Numbered from the stretch's first letter, positions 36,121 to 47,893 are shown. The stretch is DNA of 64,000 nucleotides from Frankia alni ACN14a (GCF_000058485.1 NC_008278.1:3156962-3220961); one strand, 5' to 3'. Translations and numbers: made by a program. The notes: generated from the letters alone by a model not told the origin.

Positions 36121-36797
36121 CCGGTGGTGCGGGTGCTGGGGTTGGTGTGTTCGCCGGTGTGGCTGTCGGTGTGGGGGTCGTCGCCGCCGGGGGAGGTGTC
36201 GGTGGTGGTGAGTGTTTCGCGGAGGCGGGCGGCGAGTTTGATCAGGTGGTGGGGGTCGAACTGGTCGGCGAAGCGTAGGAGGGCCTGTTCGGCGGCGGTC
36301 TGCTGGTCGGGGGTGGTGGCGGTGGGCAGGGTGCGTAGCGCGTCGCTGATGACCATCGCCTGTTCGACGGTGATCGTTCCGTCGGCCAACGCGGTGCCGG
36401 TGGCGGTGTGGACGGTGGTGGTGTCGTGGGCGAGGGTGACCTGGCGGCGGGCGTCGCGGGTGGTCAGGCGTAGCCGGTCGCGGAGCCAGCCGGTGAGGTC
36501 GGTGGCGCCGTGGCGCACGGCGAATCCGCGGTTCTGGGCCTCGACGAACAGCAGCCCTCGGACGGCGGCGACGCGGCTGGTCAGCCGGCAGACCCCCTCG
36601 AGCAGCCCGTCCAGCTCCGTGTCGGACAGCTGCCAGGCCTGGGCGGTGAGGAGCCCGTCGAGCTGGCGGGAGATTGTGGCGAGGCGGGTCGGCGGGTCAG
36701 GGCCGTCCCCGAAGTCGTTGAGATCCATGGGGTAACGGTAGAACAACATCCACCGGATGTCGAACACCTGTTCGTACGCTGTGGGCGGAGACGACAC

Positions 36798-37198
36798 GGG
36801 AACCCACCCACCACCCGGTCGAACCGCCTGACCGCATCTACCTTCGTTTCATCGATCACCGAGTGACCGAGCCGTAGGCGAACGATGCACGACGGGGGGT
36901 ACTGCCCCCGCGGTCGGCCGGCGTTCGTCGGGTGCCAGCTGAGAGGCGTGTGGGCATCGCGTTCGGTTGCCGGCTCGGTCGTCGGGGGCCGGGGGCGCTT
37001 CGGGGAGGGAGCTCGCTCTCGGCGACGCGAGGAGCACAATCATCCTGGCGATCCCCACCGCCACCGTGGTGACCCGTCCGCCGACGCGGCCGTGTGAGTC
37101 CGCGATGCGTACATGGGCAAGCCGTCGTGGGTGCGGCGTGTCGTGGATGCGGCGTGTCGTGGGTGCGGCGTGTCGTGGATGCGGAGTGAGGTACGTGG
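36798..37198. other. Upstream region of MerR gene with 16-base tandem repeats
   Basis: No gene. Four tandem copies of a 16-base unit, GTCGTGGRTGCGGCGT (the last varies in one base), occupy 37124-37187 and stop 11 bases before the MerR start codon, overlapping the expected promoter and ribosome site. Confidence 0.8.
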
Positions 37199-37558
37199 AT
37201 GCAGATCGGTGAGCTGGCGCGCGCGACCGGCACCACCCCGCGCGCCCTGCGGTACTACGAGGAGCAGGGCCTGCTGCGGCCGAGTCGCACCGGCGCGGGC
37301 TATCGCGTGTACGACGACGGCGCCGTCACCACCGTCGGCACCATCCGGCACCTGCTCGCCAGCGGGTTCACCGTCGACGACCTCCGGTCCCTGCTTGCGC
37401 TGCTCGACCAGCCGCTGCCGGAGCGGTTCCAGCCCAGACCCGCCTGCGCCGATGCGCTCGCGGTGGCCGTCCGACGGCTGGACGCCCTGGAGGAACGCAT
37501 CGCCGACCTCACCGCGCTACGCGACCGGCTGGCCCACCGGCTCGGCCCCACCCGATGA
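37199..37558 (+). CDS. MerR-family transcriptional regulator
   Basis: 119 residues. N-terminal winged helix MQIGELARATGTTPRALRYY, EEQGLLRPSRTGAGYRVYDD, then FTVDDLRSLLALL and a dimerisation helix (RLDALEERIADLTALRDRL). There is one Cys in the effector part, so it is not an obvious metal sensor. The GGATGCGG tract of the tandem repeats replaces a normal ribosome site. Convergent with the aldo/keto reductase gene. Confidence 0.9.
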   Translation: MQIGELARATGTTPRALRYYEEQGLLRPSRTGAGYRVYDDGAVTTVGTIRHLLASGFTVDDLRSLLALLDQPLPERFQPRPACADALAVAVRRLDALEERIADLTALRDRLAHRLGPTR

Positions 37559-37599
37559 CGACCCGATGAGGACCCGATGACGACCCGCGACCGGAATGG

Positions 37600-38571
<972 letters not shown>

Positions 38572-38737
38572 GCGCCGTGATCCAATCCGAGTGGGCCGGG
38601 ACGGGCCGGGTGCTGCGCCCGCAGCCAGGCTAGCCCGTCGGTCACCGGATTCCCCGGTGGCCCGCGTCGGAGCGTGAGAGACCGGACAGTTAGGGTGATC
38701 CGGAGGAATCCGCCGACGATGCGAGGGGGCTGCCGCG

Positions 38738-39595
38738 ATGACGGATGCGGACGAGCGGGACCTGGCGGGTGGGCGGTGGTGGCAGAGTCTCGTCGAGGAG
38801 CGCAACCCGGTGGATCTCAAGACCGACCAGCCGCACTCGGCGCGGATGTACGACTACTTCCTCGGCGGGAAGGACAACTTCCCCGCCGACCGGGAGGCGG
38901 CCGAGCAGTCGCTCGCCGCGTTCCCGAACCTGCGGGTCGTCGCCCGGGAGAACCGGGCGTTCCTGGCCCGGACGGTCCGCTACCTCGCCGGCGAGGTCGG
39001 GATCCGGCAGTTCCTCGACATCGGCACCGGCATCCCCACCTCGCCGAACCTGCACGAGATCGCCCAGGGCGTCGCCCCCGACGCGCGTGTGGTGTATGCG
39101 GACAACGACCCGATCGTCCTGACCCACGCCCGCGCGCTGCTCACCGGCACCTCCCAGGGCGCCACGGCCTACCTCGACGTCGACGTCCGCGACGTCGAGA
39201 GCATCCTGGGCTCGGCGGAGCTGCGCGACACCCTCGACGTGACGAAACCGGTCGCGCTGTCGCTCATCGCCCTGTTCCACTTCGTGCCCGACTCCGACGA
39301 CCCCTACGGCATCGTCCGCCGCCTCGTCGACGCGCTTCCCACCGGTAGCTACCTCGCGCTGTCCCACGTCACCGCCGACGAGGACCCGGGATGGGAACAG
39401 GTCGCCGAGACCTACCGCAGCCGCGGCATCCCCCTGCAGCCGCGCACCCGCGAGCAGGTCGGGCGCTTCTTCGACGGTCTGGAGCTGGTCGAGCCGGGGG
39501 TGCAGGTCGTTCACCGCTGGCGCCCCGACGGCACCGCGGCGGGACTGAGTGACCTTGAGGTCAGCAACTACGGCGCGGTCGGCAGAAAAGTCTGA
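38738..39595 (+). CDS. DUF574-type SAM-dependent methyltransferase (chromosomal copy)
   Basis: 285 residues. [40 protein letters not shown] as SAM loop, [16 protein letters not shown], then [18 protein letters not shown]. Closely similar to the AICE copy at 28292-29107 over the full length. Monocistronic by position. The substrate of this family is unknown. Confidence 0.92.
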   Translation: MTDADERDLAGGRWWQSLVEERNPVDLKTDQPHSARMYDYFLGGKDNFPADREAAEQSLAAFPNLRVVARENRAFLARTVRYLAGEVGIRQFLDIGTGIPTSPNLHEIAQGVAPDARVVYADNDPIVLTHARALLTGTSQGATAYLDVDVRDVESILGSAELRDTLDVTKPVALSLIALFHFVPDSDDPYGIVRRLVDALPTGSYLALSHVTADEDPGWEQVAETYRSRGIPLQPRTREQVGRFFDGLELVEPGVQVVHRWRPDGTAAGLSDLEVSNYGAVGRKV

Positions 39596-39714
39596 CGGAC
39601 GCGGCGGGATTCCCGCCGGCCGCGGAACACAGTCTCTCGCTTACCAGGCCAGATCCTGGTCCGGCCTCGATACTGGCTCTGTCCCGGTCCGGTCGAAGCG
39701 GGGAGGGTGACGCG

Positions 39715-40818
39715 ATGTCCTCGACAGCCACGACGGCCGGCCCGGCGTCCGCGGGCGATCCGGAACCCGCGCTCGTGACGGAGCCCGTCGGCGAGGGCAG
39801 GGCGCCCGTCGGCGAGGGCACGGCGCCGGTCGGTTTCCTCGGGCTCGGCACGATGGGTCAGCCGATGGCGGTGAACCTCGCCGCGTCGGGCTGGCCGCTG
39901 CTGGTGTGGAACCGCACGCCCGAGCGCACCGGGCCGCTGGCGGCGGTCGGGGCCGGGACCACCGTCGACGCCGCCGAGGTGTTCGCGCGCTGCCACACCG
40001 TGATCGTGATGCTCGCCGGCCCCGAGGCGATCGACGCGGTGCTCGACCGCGCCGGCCCGACCTTCCCGGCCCGGCTGCGGGACCGCACGCTCGTCCAGAT
40101 GGGAACGACCTCGCCCGCCTACTCGCGGGCCCTCGCCGCCGACGTCCGCGCCGTGGGCGGTCGCTTCGTCGAGGCGCCGGTGTCCGGGTCGCGCGGGCCC
40201 GCCGAGGCCGGCCGGCTCGTGGGCATGCTCGCCGGCGACCCGGCCGACATCGCCGACGTGCGACCGCTGCTCGCCCCGATGTGCCATGACCTCGTGGACT
40301 GCGGGCCCGTTCCGCGGGCGATGTCGACGAAGCTCGCCGTCAACCTGTTCCTGGTCACGCTGGTGACCGGCCTCGCGGAGGCGGTGCACTTCGCCCGGCG
40401 CAACGACGTCGACCTCGGCGTGCTCGGCCGGGTGCTGGCCGCGGGCCCGATGGCCAGCGACGTCTCCCGGGTGAAGCTGCCGAAGCTCGTCGAGCGCGAC
40501 TTCACCGTGCAGGCGGGCGTCCCCGACGTGCTGGGGATCATCGAGTTGATCACGCAGGCGGCCCGGGTCGGCGGCATCGCCTCACCCCTGACGGACGTCT
40601 GCGAGGCGCTCTATTCCGAGACCCTGGTGCAGGGCGGCGCCGCCGCCGACATGGTCGCCGTCCTCACCGCCCTCGAATCCCGCAGCGTCCCCGTCCCCGT
40701 CACCGACCCCGTCACCGTCACCGACCCCGTCCCTGTCACCGTCACCGACCCCGATCTCGCCCCCGCCCCCGCCAACGGCACCGAGCCGACCCGCGGCCGA
40801 TCGCCTGGCCGTCGCTGA
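39715..40818 (+). CDS. 3-hydroxyisobutyrate dehydrogenase-like NAD(P) oxidoreductase
   Basis: 367 residues. The Rossmann motif is [13 protein letters not shown] near residue 40, with VWNRTPERT next. The substrate-loop signature [13 protein letters not shown] and the catalytic Lys in [10 protein letters not shown] follow, with an all-helical C-terminal domain. About 35 low-complexity residues precede the domain (VGEG-type repeat), and a Thr-Asp-Pro-Val repeat tail ends it. Beta-hydroxyacid dehydrogenase or imine reductase activity is possible. Confidence 0.9.
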   Translation: MSSTATTAGPASAGDPEPALVTEPVGEGRAPVGEGTAPVGFLGLGTMGQPMAVNLAASGWPLLVWNRTPERTGPLAAVGAGTTVDAAEVFARCHTVIVMLAGPEAIDAVLDRAGPTFPARLRDRTLVQMGTTSPAYSRALAADVRAVGGRFVEAPVSGSRGPAEAGRLVGMLAGDPADIADVRPLLAPMCHDLVDCGPVPRAMSTKLAVNLFLVTLVTGLAEAVHFARRNDVDLGVLGRVLAAGPMASDVSRVKLPKLVERDFTVQAGVPDVLGIIELITQAARVGGIASPLTDVCEALYSETLVQGGAAADMVAVLTALESRSVPVPVTDPVTVTDPVPVTVTDPDLAPAPANGTEPTRGRSPGRR

Positions 40819-40836
40819 TGGCCGATCCGCGACGGA

Positions 40837-43800
40837 TCATCGCGGGGGCGATCCGGCCGCACTGCCGGCGGCGCTGGTCTCGGCGACGAAGCCGGTCTGG
40901 ATCAGCCGGCTGCCCCGCCGGGTGCACAGCAGCGCCCGCCCGGGCGGCAGGACCCGTGGTTTGACCCCGCCGAGCAGCGGCCCCTCGCTGCGCGGGCAGG
41001 ACAGCGCAAGGTCGGGGGTGTTGAGTTCCTGCAGCCGGCGCAGCAGCGGGTCCATCGCCATGCGCATCAGTCCGGCCGCGGCCCGGCCGGCGACGACGTG
41101 CAGGCCGATGTCGCCGCCCTGCGGCAGCAGCGGCACGAACGCGGTCAGCGGGTTGTCCGAGCCGGTCAGCAGGTCGTAGTCGTCGATGAGCACGAACAGC
41201 AGCGGCCCGGACCACCAGTCGCGTCGCCGAAGCTGCTCCGGTGAGACGTCCGGGCCGGGCATCCGCGGGGTGAGGCCGGCGACGGCGTCGCGGGCCGTCG
41301 CCTTGGTGCTGTCCGGCGACACCGAGTAGCCCAGCCGGTAGGCGTCGGGGATGTCGTCGAACAGCCGCCGGCGGTAGTCGACCGCCATGATCCGCGCCTG
41401 CGCCGGGGTGAACCGGCTGGTGATCGCCCGCGCGACCAGCCGCAGCAGGTTGGTCTTGCCGCTCTCGTCGTCCCCGAGCAGGGTGAGGTGCGGAAGCTGG
41501 CGGAAGTCGTGAAAGACGGGTTCCAACCGGCTCTCGTCGACGCCGAGGGCGACCCGCAGTGCGCCGTCGGGGGGCGGCAACTGCTCCACCGGCAGGACGG
41601 CGGGCAGCGTGCGCACTCCCCGCGCCTTGGGGCCGGGCCAGCCGTCCACCACCGCGGAGACCAGATGGCGGGTGCCGTGCGCCAGGTCGTCGACCGAGCC
41701 GGCGCCGTCGATTCTCGGCAGGGCCGCGATGAAGTGCAGCTTGGTGTCGGTCAGCCCGCGTCCGGGCAGTCTCGGCACCGCGGCGGCCGCGCGCAGGTCG
41801 ATGCCGGACTCCACCGGGTCGCCGAGCCGCAGCTCCAACCGGGACCCGATCTTGTCCCGCATCGTGTGGTAGATCTCCGACCACCGGCCGGCCGTGAGCA
41901 GGATGTGCAGGCCGTAGTTCAGCCCCCGGGAGGCGACCTCGCGGGCGTCCGCCTCCGCCGCCTCGAACTCCTGGCGCAGGGTGGCCCACCCGTCGACCAC
42001 GAGGAACAGGTCGCCGAACTCCTCCGCCGGGACCCGTCCCGCCGCGACCAGCGCGCGGTAGGCGGGCATGCCGGACACCTCGAGTTCGGCGAAGCGCCGC
42101 TCCCGGTCGCCAAGCAGCGCGACCATCTCGGCGACGGTCCGGCTCACCCGGTCGGGGTCGTGCCGGCCGGTGACCCCGCCCACGTGCGGCAGGTCCGCGA
42201 TGCTCGCCAGCGAGCCGCCGCCGAAGTCCAGGCAGAAGAACTGCACCTGCCGCGGCGAGTGGGTCAGGGCGAGGCCGGCGATCACGGATCGCAGCAGGGT
42301 GCTCTTGCCGCTCTGCGGCCCGCCGGCGATACCGAGATGGCCGCCGACGCCGCCGAAGTCGACCGTCAGCAGGTCCCGGACCTGCTCGAACGGCTTGTCG
42401 ATCATTCCGACCGGCACCGTCAGCAGCCCGTCCGCGCCGGCGTCGACGGGCCGCAGCCCGTGCTCCGGGTCGGGCAGCAGCGGCGGCAGGACCTGGTCCA
42501 GGGTGGGCGGCTGCTCCAGCGGCGGCAACCAGACGCGGTGCGCCGGCGGCCCCTGGTCGACCAGCCGGTCGACCAGCACCTCCAGCACGGTGCTGGCGGT
42601 GGCGTCGCCGTTGTCGGCCTCGTCGGCGTCGGCGGGGGCGTCGGCCTCGCGGATGACGACCGGGACGTGTTCGGTGCCGTACGGCACGACCTGGCTCTCG
42701 ATGACGTCCTGGTCGACGCGGGTCGAGCGCAGCCGGTACGGCCCGGAGACGTAGGCCGCCTTGAACCGGGTGATCGTCGCGACGTCGGAGCGCAGGTAGC
42801 CGTTGCCGGGCGCGGCGGGCAGCTCGTAGGCGTCGGGGACGCCGATGACGGATCGGGACTCCATCGCCGAGAAGGTCCGCAGGCTCACCCGGTACGACAG
42901 GTGGCCCTCGAGCTGGTGGATGCGGCCGTCGTCCAGACGCTGGGAGGCCAGCAGCAGGTGGACGGCGAGCGACCGGCCGAGCCGGCCGATCATCACGAAC
43001 AGCTCGATGAAATCGGTGTGCGCGGCGATCAGCTCGCTGAACTCGTCCACGATGACGAACAGGGTGGGCAGCGGGGCCAGCGGCGCGCCCTGCGCGCGGG
43101 CCTGCTCGTAGTCCCGCACCGAGCTGAAGTTGCCGGCGCGGCGCAGCAGCTCCTGGCGGCGGACCAGCTCGCCGCGCAGCGCGTCGCGCATCCGGTCCAC
43201 CAGCGCGGCCTCGTCGGCGAGGTTGGTGATGGTCGCGGACACGTGCGGCAGCCGGTCCAGGCCGGCGAAGGTCGCGCCGCCCTTGAAGTCGACCAGCACG
43301 AAGTTCAGCGTCTCCGACGAGTGCGTCGCCGCCAGTGCCAGCACGAGGGTGCGCAGCAGCTCGCTCTTGCCCGAGCCGGTCGCGCCGATCAGCATCCCGT
43401 GGGGCCCCATGCCGTCCTCGGCGGACTCCTTGATGTCCAGCTCGATGGGCGAGCCGTCGGCGGCGACGCCGATGGGCACCCGTAGCCGCTCGGACCCGTG
43501 CCGGGTCGGCCAGACGGTCCTCGGATCGAACCGCTCCAGATCGCCGAGACCGAGCAGGTCCGGTAGGTCGAGGTTGGCGCTCAGCCCGTCGGGGGCCTGC
43601 TCGGCGCTCTCGCCGGCGCTGTGCCGGGCCATCAGCCGGGCCAGCATCGCCACCCGGACCCCGGACAGCACGTCCGGGGTGGCCAGGCGGGTCCGGACCT
43701 CCCGCCCGACCCGGTCGACCTCGACGATGTCCATGGTGTCGGCGGCGACGTCGAGGTGCAGCAGGTGCCGGGCGTTGCCGCCGCTGCCGTTGGGCTCGAA

Positions 43801-44832
43801 GTCGACGAGGACGGCGTTGCGGTAGCCGGAGACGAGGAACCGGGTCCCAGGTGAGATCCGGCCGCCGTCGCTGACCACGACGACGAACGGTTCGGTTCGC
43901 GACGGCGCCGCACCGGTCTCGAACCGGGCCCGCTCCCCGAAGCTCTGCCCCAGCAACCGCTCGACGTCGTCCAGGGACTCCCCGAACAGCCGCACCGGGC
44001 CGGCCGCGTCCCGGTCGGTGGGGTGCTGGGCGTGCGGCAGCCACTTGACCCAGTTCCACTCCTCGCGCCGCTGCGCCGAGGTGCAGACGGCGATCCGCAC
44101 CTCGTCCGGGGCGTGGAAGGTGGCCATGTGGGCGAGCAGTGCCCGCACCATGCCCAGCGCCACCTCGCGGTCGCCGTCGACCTGGATCCGGGCGAAGCCG
44201 CGGATGAACAGGGCGACCGGCTGGCCGGGGACCGTCGTGTACGCGCGGGTGAACCGCCGCAGCGCCTTCGCCGACACCGGCTCCAGGTCCTCCACCGGGC
44301 TGGTCTGCAACGGGGTGATCCGCACGGCGAGGCGCTGCGCTCCGGTCCCCACCCGCACCTCGCCGAAGTCCGGGTGTGTCGGGCGGCGTTCCCACAGCCG
44401 GCTGGTCATGGCGAGCGACCACAGCGACTCCGGGTCCGGGTGGCGCCAGGCGAGGGCGGAGCGCTGCTTCTCCGCGTAGCCGCGGACCTGCCGGCGGGTG
44501 CGGGAGAGGTAGCGCAGGTAGTCACGGCGCTCGCCGCCCACCTTGTGTTTGCGGTCGCCGGACTGGGTGAGGACCTGGCCGAGACCCATGGAGGCCATGC
44601 CGACGCCCATCACGGCCATCATCGTCAGGCCCATGGGGCCGGACGCCGAGCGGCCGATGTAGAAGTACATCATGCCGCCCGACATCAGGGCCATCGGGAG
44701 GATCATCACCAGCACCCGCATGCCCGCGGCCTGAACTTCGGGGACGCTGGGCGGCTCCTGCAGCGTGATCTCGCCGTGCGGCATCTCCGGACCGGTCCGG
44801 CGAGCGGGGCGGCGGAAGGCGACCGTGGCCAT
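40837..44832 (-). CDS. eccC: EccC, FtsK/SpoIIIE-type motor ATPase of type VII secretion
   Basis: 1331 residues from ATG 44832; open sequence beyond that overlaps eccD and is a shadow. Two transmembrane helices near residues 38-80 (VLVMILPMALMSGGMMYFYI). Three ATPase domains with P-loops GATGSGKSE near 480, GGPQSGKST near 834 and GDDESGKTN near 1117, so EccCa and EccCb are fused. The first domain includes VLVDFKGGATF. It recognises WXG100 substrates and drives export. Divergent from eccD across about 100 bases that must hold both promoters. Confidence 0.95.
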   Translation of the reverse strand: MATVAFRRPARRTGPEMPHGEITLQEPPSVPEVQAAGMRVLVMILPMALMSGGMMYFYIGRSASGPMGLTMMAVMGVGMASMGLGQVLTQSGDRKHKVGGERRDYLRYLSRTRRQVRGYAEKQRSALAWRHPDPESLWSLAMTSRLWERRPTHPDFGEVRVGTGAQRLAVRITPLQTSPVEDLEPVSAKALRRFTRAYTTVPGQPVALFIRGFARIQVDGDREVALGMVRALLAHMATFHAPDEVRIAVCTSAQRREEWNWVKWLPHAQHPTDRDAAGPVRLFGESLDDVERLLGQSFGERARFETGAAPSRTEPFVVVVSDGGRISPGTRFLVSGYRNAVLVDFEPNGSGGNARHLLHLDVAADTMDIVEVDRVGREVRTRLATPDVLSGVRVAMLARLMARHSAGESAEQAPDGLSANLDLPDLLGLGDLERFDPRTVWPTRHGSERLRVPIGVAADGSPIELDIKESAEDGMGPHGMLIGATGSGKSELLRTLVLALAATHSSETLNFVLVDFKGGATFAGLDRLPHVSATITNLADEAALVDRMRDALRGELVRRQELLRRAGNFSSVRDYEQARAQGAPLAPLPTLFVIVDEFSELIAAHTDFIELFVMIGRLGRSLAVHLLLASQRLDDGRIHQLEGHLSYRVSLRTFSAMESRSVIGVPDAYELPAAPGNGYLRSDVATITRFKAAYVSGPYRLRSTRVDQDVIESQVVPYGTEHVPVVIREADAPADADEADNGDATASTVLEVLVDRLVDQGPPAHRVWLPPLEQPPTLDQVLPPLLPDPEHGLRPVDAGADGLLTVPVGMIDKPFEQVRDLLTVDFGGVGGHLGIAGGPQSGKSTLLRSVIAGLALTHSPRQVQFFCLDFGGGSLASIADLPHVGGVTGRHDPDRVSRTVAEMVALLGDRERRFAELEVSGMPAYRALVAAGRVPAEEFGDLFLVVDGWATLRQEFEAAEADAREVASRGLNYGLHILLTAGRWSEIYHTMRDKIGSRLELRLGDPVESGIDLRAAAAVPRLPGRGLTDTKLHFIAALPRIDGAGSVDDLAHGTRHLVSAVVDGWPGPKARGVRTLPAVLPVEQLPPPDGALRVALGVDESRLEPVFHDFRQLPHLTLLGDDESGKTNLLRLVARAITSRFTPAQARIMAVDYRRRLFDDIPDAYRLGYSVSPDSTKATARDAVAGLTPRMPGPDVSPEQLRRRDWWSGPLLFVLIDDYDLLTGSDNPLTAFVPLLPQGGDIGLHVVAGRAAAGLMRMAMDPLLRRLQELNTPDLALSCPRSEGPLLGGVKPRVLPPGRALLCTRRGSRLIQTGFVAETSAAGSAAGSPPR

Positions 44833-44935
44833 GCCCGCTACACGCCCCCGCCGCACCGTCGGGTTGAACCGGCGGACGGATGTGTCCTGGATCACAGCAA
44901 TGAACCCGTGCGGCGGACACCGGCGTGCCGCAGAC

Positions 44936-46408
44936 ATGGCACAGAGCAGCGCGGCGGAGGTCTGCCGACTTCTCGTCATCGGGCCCACCAGCCGGGTCGA
45001 TCTGTCCGTGCCCACGCACGTGCCCCTGACCGACCTGATGCCGGCGTTGCTGCGCAGTCTCGGCCCCGATCTCGCCGATCGCGGGCTGGAACACAGCGGC
45101 TGGGTGGTGCAGCGGCTCGGCTCGCCCCCGCTGGACGAGGACCTCAGCGTCGCCGAGCACGAGCTGCTCGACGGCGACACCGTCCACGTCCGCCCGCGTT
45201 CGGACCAGATACCGCCGCTGGACTTCGACGACCTGATCGACGGCGTCTCCACCGGAATCAGCGCGCGCTCGGGCCTGTGGCGGCCGCGGACCACCCACAC
45301 GGTGTCGGCGTTGGCGCTGGTGATGTGGTTGCTGGTGGCGCTCGCGGTGCCGGTGCTGGCCGGTCCGCACGTCCCCACCCCGGCTGCGGGCGCCCGCGGC
45401 GCCCACGGCGCCGGCGGCGACGTGTTCGGCCGGCCCGTGACGGTGGGCGCCGTCGCGATGCTGCTGTTCGTCGCCATGGTCGTGTCGGGCCGGGGGCAGC
45501 GGGACCGTGCGGTGACCGCGCTGCTCGGCGGTGCGGTGGTGGCCTTCGCCGTGGAGGCGGTGGTTCTCCAGGTCGCCGATGCCCATGCCGGCGCCGGCGC
45601 GGGCGCGGGCGCCCACCTGCCCGAGATGCTGCTGGCCGGCGCGGGAGTCGCCGTGCTCGCGAGCCTGCTGGTGCTGGTCGTGGCGTCCGTGCGCGACACC
45701 CTGCTGCCGGTCGGCCTCGCGGTCACGGCCGTGGCGCTCGCCGCCGCCGTGGCCAGCGAGCTGAGTTCCGCCGCCGGGCTGGACTGGACCCAGACGGCGG
45801 CGGTGATGTCGCTGCTCTGCGTGGCGGCCCGCCCCGCGGTGCCGATGGCCTCGTTCAAGCTCGCCGGGCTCACGCTGCCGCCGCTGCCGGTCGAACCGGA
45901 GGACCTGCAGGACGACATCGACCCTGAACCGGGGGCGCAACTGCTGGCCCGCACCGCCCGGGCCGACCGTTACATGACCGCCCTGCACGCGGCCGGCGGG
46001 GTCGTGTCCACCGCCGCGGTGCTCCGGCTGGCGCTCGCGCCCGGCTGGCTGCCGGCGACGGTCGCCCTCCTCGTCGGGTTCGCGCAGGTGCTCGCGGCCC
46101 GTCCGATGACGAGTACCTGGCACCGCCTGGCGTTGGGACTGCCCGCCGGCGCGGGCCTGGCCGCCGCCGTCCTGTCGCTGCCCGTCCGGTCGGGAGTGCT
46201 CGGGGGCGGCGCGGCGCTGCCGATGGTGCTGGCTCTGCTGCTGGCGGTCATCGCCGCGGCCTGCACGTACACGCTTCCCCGCCGCCGGCTGACGCCGATC
46301 TGGGGACGGCTCGGCGACGTGAGTCACGGCGTCGCGCTGGCGGTCTCGGTCCCGCTGGTGGTCGGGATCCTGGGCGGAGTCGGGTTCATCCGTTCGGCGG
46401 TCGGCTGA
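44936..46408 (+). CDS. eccD: EccD, type VII secretion membrane channel component
   Basis: 490 residues from ATG 44936. Residues 1-95 form a ubiquitin-like YukD domain (CRLLVIGPTSRVDLSVPTHV, LDEDLSVAEHELLDGDTVHV). About eleven hydrophobic helices follow, such as TVSALALVMWLLVALAVPVL and ALPMVLALLLAVIAAACTYT. EccD forms the membrane pore of ESX systems. The stop is followed after one base by the eccB ATG. Confidence 0.92.
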   Translation: MAQSSAAEVCRLLVIGPTSRVDLSVPTHVPLTDLMPALLRSLGPDLADRGLEHSGWVVQRLGSPPLDEDLSVAEHELLDGDTVHVRPRSDQIPPLDFDDLIDGVSTGISARSGLWRPRTTHTVSALALVMWLLVALAVPVLAGPHVPTPAAGARGAHGAGGDVFGRPVTVGAVAMLLFVAMVVSGRGQRDRAVTALLGGAVVAFAVEAVVLQVADAHAGAGAGAGAHLPEMLLAGAGVAVLASLLVLVVASVRDTLLPVGLAVTAVALAAAVASELSSAAGLDWTQTAAVMSLLCVAARPAVPMASFKLAGLTLPPLPVEPEDLQDDIDPEPGAQLLARTARADRYMTALHAAGGVVSTAAVLRLALAPGWLPATVALLVGFAQVLAARPMTSTWHRLALGLPAGAGLAAAVLSLPVRSGVLGGGAALPMVLALLLAVIAAACTYTLPRRRLTPIWGRLGDVSHGVALAVSVPLVVGILGGVGFIRSAVG

Positions 46409-46409
46409 G

Positions 46410-47807
46410 ATGCGCTCCCGACGAGACCAGGTCAACGCGCACAACTACCTGGTGTTCCGGCTGACCGGGGCGCTCGTGCGGGCCGAACCGGACATCCTCG
46501 AGTCGCCGACCCGCCGGGACCTGCGCGGCCTGATCACCGGGGGTGTGGCGGCGATCCTGCTGCTGGCGGTGGTCGCGGTCTGGGCGCTGATCTCCGCGCG
46601 GGGGTCGACGGCCTGGCGCAAACCCGGCGCCCTGATCGTGGACAAGTCGAGCGGAAGCCGGTTCCTGCTGGTCGACGGCGCGTTGCGGCCGGTGCGCAAC
46701 ATCGCCTCGGCCCGGCTGCTGACGGGCAGGACCGTCTCACCGGTGGTGGTGCCGCGCACCAGGCTGACCGGAGTGCCGCGCGGCGCCCCCCTCGGCCTCA
46801 CGAACGCGCCGGACACGCTGCCCGACCCCAGCCGCCTCAACAAGGGCGTGTGGCGGCTGTGCACCCGGCCCGGCACCGCCGGTGCCGCCGGTGCCGCCGG
46901 TGCCGCCGGCGAGGACGGCCCTGACGCCGGGCCGGCCATGGTTCTCGACGTCGGCGTTGCCCCGGCGAAGCCCCGCCTCGGCCCCGACGCGGGACTGCTG
47001 GTCTCCGCCGACGGGCAGCAGTACCTGCTCTGGCACGGGCAGCGGTTGCTGCTGGCCCGGCCCTGGGCCGCGGACGTGCTGGGCTTCGGCGCGATCATCC
47101 CCACCGCCGTTCCCCGGACGTGGCTGGACCTGGTGCCGCCCGGGCCGGATCTGGCCCCGGTCGCCGTGCCGGACGCCGGGGCGCCCGGACCGCCGATCGG
47201 GGGTCAGGCCACCCGGCGGGGCGAGCTGTTCGCGGTGACGACGGCGACCGGATCGGTCGCCCACTACATCCTGCTGGGGTCCGGGCTGACCGCGCTGAGC
47301 CCGACCCAGTTCGCCCTGGCCCGAGGCGAGGCGGGCGACGCACCGGAGCAGCCGATCACCCCGGGGGACCTCGCCACCGCCGCGCGCGCCGTGATGGCGG
47401 CGCCGCAGAGCGCGCTGCCGGCGACGCCGCCGCCGATCCGGCTGCCGTCCGCGGGCGAGTCGGTCTGCGTCGAGTCCTCGCCGGACCCGGCCGGCTCCAC
47501 GTTCGACGTCGTGGTCTCGACGGTGCGTGCGGCCGCGGGCCGGCGGACGTCCGGCGACACCGCCATCGGTGTCGCCGCGGGTGGTGGCGCCCTGGTCGTA
47601 CCCAGGGTGCTGCCGCGGGGCAGCCGGGCGGCGGACGTGAACAAGCAGCCGGGTGTCCTGGTCGACGGTAGCGGCATGGCCTACCCGGTGACCGGGGACG
47701 CGATCAAGGCGCTCGGCTACGCGCCGGAGCAGGCCGTCGCCGCGCCCTGGAAGTTGTTGGCGCTCCTGCCCTCGGGACCGCCGCTGACGACGCCGGGACG
47801 GGGGTGA
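46410..47807 (+). CDS. eccB: EccB, type VII secretion core component
   Basis: 465 residues. Conserved N-terminus (RSRRDQVNAHNYLVFRLTGALV), a single transmembrane helix (ITGGVAAILLLAVVAVWALI) at about 43-63, then a large extracytoplasmic domain with LLVDGALRPVRNIASARLLTG and later GVLVDGSGMAYPVTGDAIKALG. A Gly-Ala repeat (GAAGAAGAAG) sits in the middle. Follows eccD closely. Confidence 0.93.
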   Translation: MRSRRDQVNAHNYLVFRLTGALVRAEPDILESPTRRDLRGLITGGVAAILLLAVVAVWALISARGSTAWRKPGALIVDKSSGSRFLLVDGALRPVRNIASARLLTGRTVSPVVVPRTRLTGVPRGAPLGLTNAPDTLPDPSRLNKGVWRLCTRPGTAGAAGAAGAAGEDGPDAGPAMVLDVGVAPAKPRLGPDAGLLVSADGQQYLLWHGQRLLLARPWAADVLGFGAIIPTAVPRTWLDLVPPGPDLAPVAVPDAGAPGPPIGGQATRRGELFAVTTATGSVAHYILLGSGLTALSPTQFALARGEAGDAPEQPITPGDLATAARAVMAAPQSALPATPPPIRLPSAGESVCVESSPDPAGSTFDVVVSTVRAAAGRRTSGDTAIGVAAGGGALVVPRVLPRGSRAADVNKQPGVLVDGSGMAYPVTGDAIKALGYAPEQAVAAPWKLLALLPSGPPLTTPGRG

Positions 47808-47893
47808 CGACCGAGGACCACGGCCCTGACGATCACGGCTCCGATGACCACCAGGATCAATGATGTTCAGTCCGACACCCGGAGGGCACGTCC

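Larger units (their letters stand above)
35541..36797 (-). pseudogene. DUF222 half of split DUF222-HNH gene
   Basis: 418 residues; GTG 36797 or ATG 36725 may be the start. The DUF222 region (LDGLLEGVCRLTSRVAAVRG, LRDRLRLTTRDARRQVTLAH, ISRIILDPDGVPLDVGRSTRV) is intact, but it stops after V with only K-P-F from the element, where the family continues into the HNH domain found at 14929-15252. A (Gly-Ser)15 tract encoded by a hexamer microsatellite lies in the middle. Without the nuclease domain it is presumably inactive. Confidence 0.9.

Noticed and set aside
35649-36278. Plus-strand frame with a polyalanine run
   Set aside because: Antisense image of the (Gly-Ser)15 tract in the DUF222 gene.
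40742-44422. Minus-strand frame of 1226 codons
   Set aside because: Shadow of eccC in another frame; the three P-loops are all in the 40837-44832 frame.
44833-45954. N-terminal extension of the eccC frame
   Set aside because: Lies antisense to eccD and has no EccC features; the EccC start is ATG 44832.
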